Positions 59,368 through 64,000 of a DNA stretch of 64,000 nucleotides are shown in pieces (within the stretch, counting starts at the first letter, position 1; every line of letters begins with the position of its first letter). This DNA is from Nocardioides marinus (GTDB lineage: Bacteria > Pseudomonadota > Alphaproteobacteria > Rhodobacterales > Rhodobacteraceae), in contig JAHVJD010000002.1 in the NCBI GenBank assembly GCA_019801415.1, positions 529,154-593,153 of the forward strand, read 5' to 3'. The translations under genes were made by a program, and so were the position numbers. The notes below the pieces were generated by a model. That model was not told where the DNA came from. It searched no databases and saw only the letters and a list, made by a program, of their open reading frames with translations.

Positions 59368-60126
59368 TTACATCGCCTTGGCGATGAACCGGCGGAATTC
59401 TTCTGTTTTGGGATTGGTGAACATCTCTTCGGGCGGGCCTTGCTCAGCGATGCGGCCCTCGTGCAGAAAGACCACCTCCGAGGACACCTCGCGGGCAAAA
59501 CCCATCTCGTGGGTGACAACGATCATCGTGCGCCCCTCGGCGGCAAGGTCCTGCATCACCTTCAGAACCTCGCCCACCAGTTCGGGATCGAGCGCCGAGG
59601 TCGGCTCATCGAACAGGATCGCATCGGGCTCCATCGCCAGTGCGCGGGCGATCGCCACGCGCTGTTGCTGGCCGCCGGACAGCTGTGCGGGGTACATCTG
59701 CATGCGCTCCTGCAAGCCAACCCGCCGCAGCAGCATTTCGGCGCGGTCGCGGGCTTCTGCCTTGCTCTCGCCCTTGACCTGGACCGGTCCTTCCATCACG
59801 TTTTCCAGCACCGTGCGGTGGGTCCACAGGTTGAACTGCTGGAAAACCATGCCCAGCCGGGCACGGATCGCCTCGATGTGGCGCGCATTTTGCGGCTTGC
59901 CGTTCCTCACCAGGATCTCTTCGCCATGCACGGTCACCTTGCCCGAGGTCGGCGTTTCCAGAAAATTCAGGCAGCGCAGGAAGGTCGACTTGCCCGAGCC
60001 AGAGGAGCCAAGGATGGAAATCACGTCATGGTTCCGGGCTTCCAGCGAGATCCCCTTGAGGACCTCGACGTTGCCAAAGGACTTGTGGATGTCTTCAGCC
60101 TTCACAATGGTATCCGGTGCGGTCAT
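59368..60126 (-). CDS. Polar amino acid ABC transporter ATPase
   Basis: A 252-residue HisP/GlnQ-type ATPase: Walker A GSSGSGKST (about residues 40-48), Q-loop MVFQQFNLWTHRTVLENV, signature LSGGQQQR, Walker B ILFDEPTSALDPELV, H-loop VVTHEMGFAREVSS. The start at 60126 overlaps the permease stop (ATGA). It powers import with the two permeases and the binding protein of this operon. Confidence 0.92.
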   Translation of the reverse strand: MTAPDTIVKAEDIHKSFGNVEVLKGISLEARNHDVISILGSSGSGKSTFLRCLNFLETPTSGKVTVHGEEILVRNGKPQNARHIEAIRARLGMVFQQFNLWTHRTVLENVMEGPVQVKGESKAEARDRAEMLLRRVGLQERMQMYPAQLSGGQQQRVAIARALAMEPDAILFDEPTSALDPELVGEVLKVMQDLAAEGRTMIVVTHEMGFAREVSSEVVFLHEGRIAEQGPPEEMFTNPKTEEFRRFIAKAM

Positions 60127-60857
60127 GCCCGTGTCTCCTTCAGGGGCTGGGCGGTGGCTTGGGGGGTATGGCGCGCGCCGATATGGCGGCTGAGGCGGCG
60201 TTCGGCCTGCCGCCAGAGCAGGACAAAAATGGCCGTGATGCAGAGGTAGATCAGCGCCGCCCAGAGATAGACCGAAAAGTCGAACGTCTTGGAAAACACC
60301 TGCCGGGTGCGGCCCATCAGGTCGAAGACGGTGACGACGCTGGCCAGGGCGCTGGCCTTCATCAGCAGGATCACCTCGTTGCCGAGCGCGGGCCAGGCAA
60401 TCCGGTAGGCATGCGGGAACACCACCCGGCGCAGCGTCTTCACCCGGCTGAGGCCGATGGCCTTGGCGGCTTCGATCTCGCCGCGCGGCACGCCCAGAAT
60501 GCCGCCGCGCAGGATTTCGGTCTGATAGGCGGTGGAGTTCAGCGCAAAGGCCAGCAGCGCGCAGTTGAACGGATCGCGGAAAAAGCTCCACAGGCCCCAC
60601 TCCTGCAGCAGCGGGCGAAACTGGCCCGAGCCGTAGAAGATCAGGAACAGCTGCGCCAGGATCGGGGTGCCGCGCATGAACGACACATAGATCCGCAGCG
60701 GCGCCTGCGCCATCGACGCGGCATGGACGCGGACCAGCGCAAGCACCGGGGAGACCGCGGCGGCGATCAGCGCCCCCATGAGCGTCAGCTTGATCGTCAT
60801 CAGCGTGCCGTCCAGCAGCCGGGGCCAGTATTGCACCAGAATCTCAAAGGGGTTCAT
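60123..60857 (-). CDS. Amino acid ABC permease (HisM type)
   Basis: A 244-residue membrane subunit with 5 helices. The HEAT-like entry LLDGTLMTIKLTLMGALIAA and the EAA loop EIEAAKAIGLSRVKTLRRVV mark the interface with the ATPase. YVSFMRGTPILAQLFLIFYG is typical for HisM/ArtM-type permeases. It is coupled to the ATPase by overlap and one base from the HisQ-type permease. Confidence 0.9.
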   Translation of the reverse strand: MNPFEILVQYWPRLLDGTLMTIKLTLMGALIAAAVSPVLALVRVHAASMAQAPLRIYVSFMRGTPILAQLFLIFYGSGQFRPLLQEWGLWSFFRDPFNCALLAFALNSTAYQTEILRGGILGVPRGEIEAAKAIGLSRVKTLRRVVFPHAYRIAWPALGNEVILLMKASALASVVTVFDLMGRTRQVFSKTFDFSVYLWAALIYLCITAIFVLLWRQAERRLSRHIGARHTPQATAQPLKETRA

Positions 60858-60858
60858 C

Positions 60859-61566
60859 TCAGGCCCTCCGGATGCCGCGGTTGGCGCGGCGTTCCATCTG
60901 CGCCAGCACCAGTTCCGACAGGACGCACATCGCCCAGTAGATCAGGCAGGCCAGCAGGTAGAAGGTGAAGGGCTGCTTGGTCACACCCACGGCGACCTTG
61001 GTCATCCGCATCAGATCATCCAGCGCAATGACCGACACCAGCGCGGTATCCTTCAGCATGTTGATCCACAGGTTGCCCAGCCCCGGCAGGGCAAAGCGCC
61101 AGACCTGCGGCAGCTGGATGCGCAGGAATATCTGGCGGCTGCTCATGCCGATGGCCCGCCCCGCTTCCACCTGGCCCCGGTCCAGCGACTGGAACGCGCC
61201 GCGAAGCACTTCGGCTGCAAAGGCGCCGAACACCATGCCAAGCGCCACCACACCGGCGGCAAACGGGCTGAAGTCGATGGGAGAGGCCTCAGGCGCCCAC
61301 CAGCGCAGGGCTGCATTGATCAGCAGACCGGCACCGTTGTAGACCACGAACAGCGTCAGGATTTCGGGCAGGCCGCGCATGATGGTGGTATAGCCGAAGC
61401 CCAGAAACCGCAGCGGCCGCGCACGGGACATCGAGGCAAAGGCGGCCAGAAAGCCGATGCACAGGCCCACGGGCAAGGTGGCGATGGCCAGCTGCACCGT
61501 GATCGCCAGCCCCTGCAGGATTTCGTCCCCCCAGCCGGCATCACCGTATGAGAACAGTTCAAACAT
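60859..61566 (-). CDS. Amino acid ABC permease (HisQ type)
   Basis: A 235-residue membrane subunit: EILQGLAITVQLAIATLPVG, TIMRGLPEILTLFVVYNGAG and the EAA loop QVEAGRAIGMSSRQIFLRIQ. Pairs with the HisM-type subunit to form the channel for basic or polar amino acids. It follows the binding-protein gene by 42 bp. Confidence 0.9.
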   Translation of the reverse strand: MFELFSYGDAGWGDEILQGLAITVQLAIATLPVGLCIGFLAAFASMSRARPLRFLGFGYTTIMRGLPEILTLFVVYNGAGLLINAALRWWAPEASPIDFSPFAAGVVALGMVFGAFAAEVLRGAFQSLDRGQVEAGRAIGMSSRQIFLRIQLPQVWRFALPGLGNLWINMLKDTALVSVIALDDLMRMTKVAVGVTKQPFTFYLLACLIYWAMCVLSELVLAQMERRANRGIRRA

Positions 61567-61608
61567 GGATGACCTTTTCAGGCTGGAGGGACCAGGGAGA
61601 TGCCCCGG

Positions 61609-62385
61609 TTACTTCATCGTGTAGACGTCGATGTCGAAGTACTTGTCATTGATCGCCTTGTAGGTGCCGTCGGCGCGGATCTCGGCCAGCGCGGCGTTCA
61701 GCTTCTCGCGCAGCGCGTCATCCTCTTGGCGCACGGCAATGCCGACACCGTCGCCGACAAAGGCCGGATCGGTGATCGGCTCGCCCGCCAGTTCGCAGCA
61801 GCTGCCATCGTCGCTCTTGGTGGTCCAGTCCAGCATCGGCAGCATGTCCCCGACCTGCAGGTCGATACGGCCCGAGGCCATGTCGAGGTTGACCTCGTCC
61901 TGCGTCGGGTAGAGGCGGATGTCAGCATCCGGATAGGCCGCCTCGATATAGTCGGCCTGGGTGGTGCCCGATTGCGCGCCGATCACCATGCCGGACAGCG
62001 CCTCGTTGGTGAACTCGGTGATGTCCGAACCCTTCGGCACCACATGGGTCATCGCGGCCAGGTAATAGGGATCGGTGAAATCGACCTGTTTCTTGCGCTC
62101 TTCGGTGATGAACATCGAGGCGATGATGAAGTCGTACTTGTCGGCCAGAAGACCGGGAATGATGCCGTCCCAATCCTGCGCCACGACCTCGCAGTCCTCA
62201 CCGATGCGTTTGCACAGCTCCAGCCCGATTTCCACGTCGAAACCAGCGATGCTGCCGTCGGATTCGATGTAGTTGAACGGCGGATAGGCCCCTTCGGTGC
62301 CAAGGCGCAGCCCCTCGGCCGAGGCCGCCCCGGCTGTCATGGCCGCTGCCGCAAGCGCAAGGGTCACAGTCTTTTTCAGTGTCAT
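61609..62385 (-). CDS. Amino acid-binding periplasmic protein (HisJ/ArgT type)
   Basis: A 258-residue binding protein with a signal peptide (ALAAAAMTAGAASA). The ligand fold is LGTEGAYPPFNYIESDGSIA, AQDWDGIIPGLLADKYDFII, the hinge strand MFITEERKKQVDFTDPYY and IDLQVGDMLPMLDW. This is the LAO/ArgT/HisJ family, which binds Lys, Arg, Orn or His. The disulfide-type Cys pair (CKRIGEDC) is present. The ATG at 62385 has AGGAG upstream; a start 84 bp earlier lies in the regulator gene. Confidence 0.9.
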   Translation of the reverse strand: MTLKKTVTLALAAAAMTAGAASAEGLRLGTEGAYPPFNYIESDGSIAGFDVEIGLELCKRIGEDCEVVAQDWDGIIPGLLADKYDFIIASMFITEERKKQVDFTDPYYLAAMTHVVPKGSDITEFTNEALSGMVIGAQSGTTQADYIEAAYPDADIRLYPTQDEVNLDMASGRIDLQVGDMLPMLDWTTKSDDGSCCELAGEPITDPAFVGDGVGIAVRQEDDALREKLNAALAEIRADGTYKAINDKYFDIDVYTMK

Positions 62386-62416
62386 CTTCTGTCTCCTGTC
62401 GGGTTCCAAGTTCTTG

Positions 62417-63295
62417 TTATTTTTCAATGGCCGAGACCGGATCACCCACATGGCCGGTGAAACGGCCATATAGGTCCGCGATGCGGTTCAGGCGCCCTTC
62501 GACCTGCGGTCCAAGCTCCATGAAGACGCCGTTGATGATGAGGTTGGACAGGCTCGCCATCTGTGCGGTGGAGTCCCAGAACTGGTTGAACTGGGTCGGA
62601 ACGGCAAAAACCTCGTCCGCGGCCTCATGGCCCCAGTCGCAGAACGCATCGGTGATCAGGGTGACCGGGATGCCAGCCGCCTTCGCGGAGCGCGCCAGCA
62701 GCTTGGCCAGCCGCGAATACCGCCGGGCCTCGAAGATCACCAGGCAGGCGTCCTGCTCCGAGGCCAGCACCTCGGCGAAATTGCCGGCGGCCAGGTCCAG
62801 CAGGGTCACCTGGTCGCGCAGATACTGCATCTGGTTGGCAAAATACTGGGCAAGCCCGCGCTCGGTCTGAAACCCGGCGACATAGACATTTTGGGTGGTG
62901 GCCAGCCGGGCGACGACAGCCTGCCATTCGGGGGAGCGGGCATATTCATAGATCTTCACCACCGCCGCGATCTCGAGCTCCATGCCGTGCGCAAGATGGC
63001 CCTCGTCATCACGCGCGGTATTGCGCAGCTCGTTCAGCCGGTCGCTGACCAGCCAGGGGTGATCGCCCAGATCACCCTTCAGATGCTCCTTCAGGTCCTT
63101 GAAACTGGCATAGCCGATGCCGCGGCAGAAGCGCCCAACGGTGGCTTCGCTCACCCCGACCTTCGCGGCCAGGCTGGCGGCCGTCTCGAACGGCACCTGA
63201 TCCAAGGTGCTCAACATGAAATTGGCGATGGCCCGTTCGGCTTTCGAACCGGTTTCAAGCGCATGGGTCAGTTTGGAGCGGAGAGGGGCGGACAA
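62417..63295 (-). CDS. MurR/RpiR-family transcriptional regulator
   Basis: A 292-residue regulator. The N-terminal helix-turn-helix is ETAASLAAKVGVSEATVGRF (residues about 37-56) and the C-terminal SIS domain is NVYVAGFQTERGLAQYFANQ and DACLVIFEARRYSRLAKLLA. RpiR proteins bind sugar-phosphates or related small ligands. It lies 31 bp upstream of the binding-protein gene on the same strand, so it probably controls and shares the transporter-racemase operon. Confidence 0.88.
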   Translation of the reverse strand: MSAPLRSKLTHALETGSKAERAIANFMLSTLDQVPFETAASLAAKVGVSEATVGRFCRGIGYASFKDLKEHLKGDLGDHPWLVSDRLNELRNTARDDEGHLAHGMELEIAAVVKIYEYARSPEWQAVVARLATTQNVYVAGFQTERGLAQYFANQMQYLRDQVTLLDLAAGNFAEVLASEQDACLVIFEARRYSRLAKLLARSAKAAGIPVTLITDAFCDWGHEAADEVFAVPTQFNQFWDSTAQMASLSNLIINGVFMELGPQVEGRLNRIADLYGRFTGHVGDPVSAIEK

Positions 63296-63608
63296 AATTG
63301 CAGACCTTGCAGTGGGAATGGGTTTCTTACGAAATCCTGCAAGAAAACTTTCACCCAGTCAATGATGCAATATAAACTTTCAGGAAGTGCTTTGGTTAGG
63401 CCCAATAAACGCCTGAAGTAACTTAAACCTGTTGAGCCGATTTTGTGGGCCCCCGCAATCAACCGCGGCGACGAGGTCCGGAGCCGGGTCCGCATGGAGC
63501 AAGCGTTTTCAGAAAATATCTGTGGGCTGAGAGAGACGCGGAACCGCAGAAGTGGATTGCCCCATCTGAATTGGCCCACCGTTATGTTTAGGAAACGGAG
63601 GACTGAGA
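63296..63608. other. Intergenic region between the RpiR gene and the IS element
   Basis: A 313-bp stretch with no supported gene. It holds the promoter region of the minus-strand operon (an AT-rich segment around 63350-63430) and the left end of the IS3 element. The IS boundary could not be fixed because the matching right end lies outside the window; the sequence TGCCCCATCTGAATTGG near 63558 is a candidate left terminus. Confidence 0.5.
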
Positions 63609-63887
63609 ATGGCGAACAAGCGACACAAGCCTGAGGAAATAGTTCAGAAGCTGCGGCAGGTTGATGTGCTTGTCGGACAGGGGATGCAGCGCGTGGATGC
63701 GATCCGCGAAGTGCGCATCACTGAGCAGACTTACTACCGCTGGCGCAAGCAGTATGGCGGGATGGGAACCGACCAACTGAAAGAACTCAAACGGCTTCAG
63801 AAGGAGAACGAACGGCTGCGAAAAGCCGTTTCGGACCTGACCTTGGACAAGCTCATCCTGAAGGAGGCGGCCCGGGGAAACTTCTGA
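63609..63887 (+). CDS. IS3-family transposase OrfA
   Basis: A 92-residue protein with the helix-turn-helix KPEEIVQKLRQVDVLVGQGM and ITEQTYYRWRKQYGG (residues about 36-50). A leucine-zipper-like helix (LKRLQKENERLRKAVSDLT) follows. OrfA binds the element ends. It ends RGNF and TGA; the preceding GGGAAAC heptamer (63875-63881) is placed in the right phase for -1 slippage into orfB. AGGAGG lies upstream of the ATG. Confidence 0.92.
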   Translation: MANKRHKPEEIVQKLRQVDVLVGQGMQRVDAIREVRITEQTYYRWRKQYGGMGTDQLKELKRLQKENERLRKAVSDLTLDKLILKEAARGNF

Positions 63888-64000
63888 GCCCCGCCCGTCG
63901 GCGCGCCTGCATCGAGCTGATACGCAGCGAGATGAAAGTGTCGGAACGCCGGATCTGCCGGGTGCTGGGGCAGCATCGATCAACACAAAGGTATCAATCG
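63884..64000 (+). CDS. IS3-family transposase OrfB (catalytic), 3' part outside window
   Basis: Frame -1 relative to orfA, open to the right edge: LSPARRRACIELIRSEMKVS, then ERRICRVLGQHRSTQRY. This is the N-terminal HTH_21-type region that precedes the DDE catalytic core of IS3 transposases. It has no start codon of its own here, consistent with expression as an OrfAB fusion by frameshifting. Confidence 0.85.
   Translation, partial: MSPARRRACIELIRSEMKVSERRICRVLGQHRSTQRYQS

Larger units (their letters stand above)
63609..64000 (+). mobile_element. IS3-family insertion sequence, left part
   Basis: Two out-of-phase frames (orfA complete, orfB partial) with a -1 frameshift site between them are the hallmark of IS3 elements. 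The rest of the element and its right inverted repeat lie beyond the window. The left boundary is somewhere in 63540-63608. Confidence 0.85.

Overview
The window is chromosomal DNA of an alphaproteobacterium, most likely a marine Rhodobacterales (Roseobacter-group) species. The evidence is high GC with dense GC-ending codons, the PhyR-NepR-EcfG general stress response, an RpoE-ChrR singlet-oxygen system, a Hint-domain protein, a DUF6476 gene and a Suv3-like helicase. No rRNA, tRNA, CRISPR or prophage was seen. One IS3-type insertion sequence runs off the right edge.

Layout. 1-9 kb holds housekeeping genes: Suv3-like helicase, TPR protein, SCP2 protein, alpha/beta hydrolase, M3 oligopeptidase, an RTX-repeat protein, a DksA-like zinc-finger protein, and rpoH behind a clear heat-shock promoter. 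Downstream of rpoH is an unexplained one-sided array of the word GCCAGC. 9-10.5 kb holds rluD and a DUF6476 gene, divergent with overlapping start codons. 10.5-27 kb is a general stress response island. The regulators phyR, nepR, ecfG and a HWE/HisKA2-type histidine kinase are surrounded by small envelope, PRC-barrel, Dps, DUF1328, DUF883-like, ExoD, MgtC, entericidin-like and PLD genes. Nearly every transcription unit there starts behind a GGAAC-N16/17-(c)GTT site, the EcfG promoter; I count 15 in the island plus one before the catalase at 51.8 kb. 27-30.3 kb is an arsenate operon: an ArsR-ArsC fusion, a GAPDH and the organoarsenical exporter ArsJ. 30.4-38.4 kb has a DEDDh exonuclease and a siderophore uptake locus (SBP, two permeases, ATPase, TonB receptor, AraC regulator). 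38.5-39.8 kb is a Hint-domain protein.

40-50 kb is a singlet-oxygen/photo-oxidative stress locus: RpoE-ChrR, two SDR genes, DUF1365, an FAD oxidoreductase, a CFA-synthase-like methyltransferase, a chalcone-isomerase-like protein, an MFS protein, a DUF3833 protein and a FeS-type photolyase. Two divergent promoter pairs share the pattern TGATCC-N18-TATNC, matching the -35 of the RpoE regulon. 50-57 kb has the catalase and a surface-polysaccharide cluster with fcl, a decayed gmd, a DegT-fold enzyme with His in place of the Schiff-base Lys, another epimerase and two glycosyltransferases. 57.4-63.3 kb is an amino-acid uptake and conversion operon: RpiR regulator, HisJ/Q/M/P-type ABC transporter, an enolase-superfamily enzyme and a GNAT enzyme. 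This resembles the N-succinylamino-acid racemase route from D- to L-amino acids. The IS3 element follows.

Taken together, two sigma-factor circuits (EcfG and RpoE) and rpoH sit within about 35 kb, each with its own target genes beside it. The most striking features are the density and architecture of the EcfG-promoter island, including fully overlapping back-to-back promoters between phyR and nepR, and the mirrored RpoE promoter pairs, one of which appears to drive a leaderless gene.
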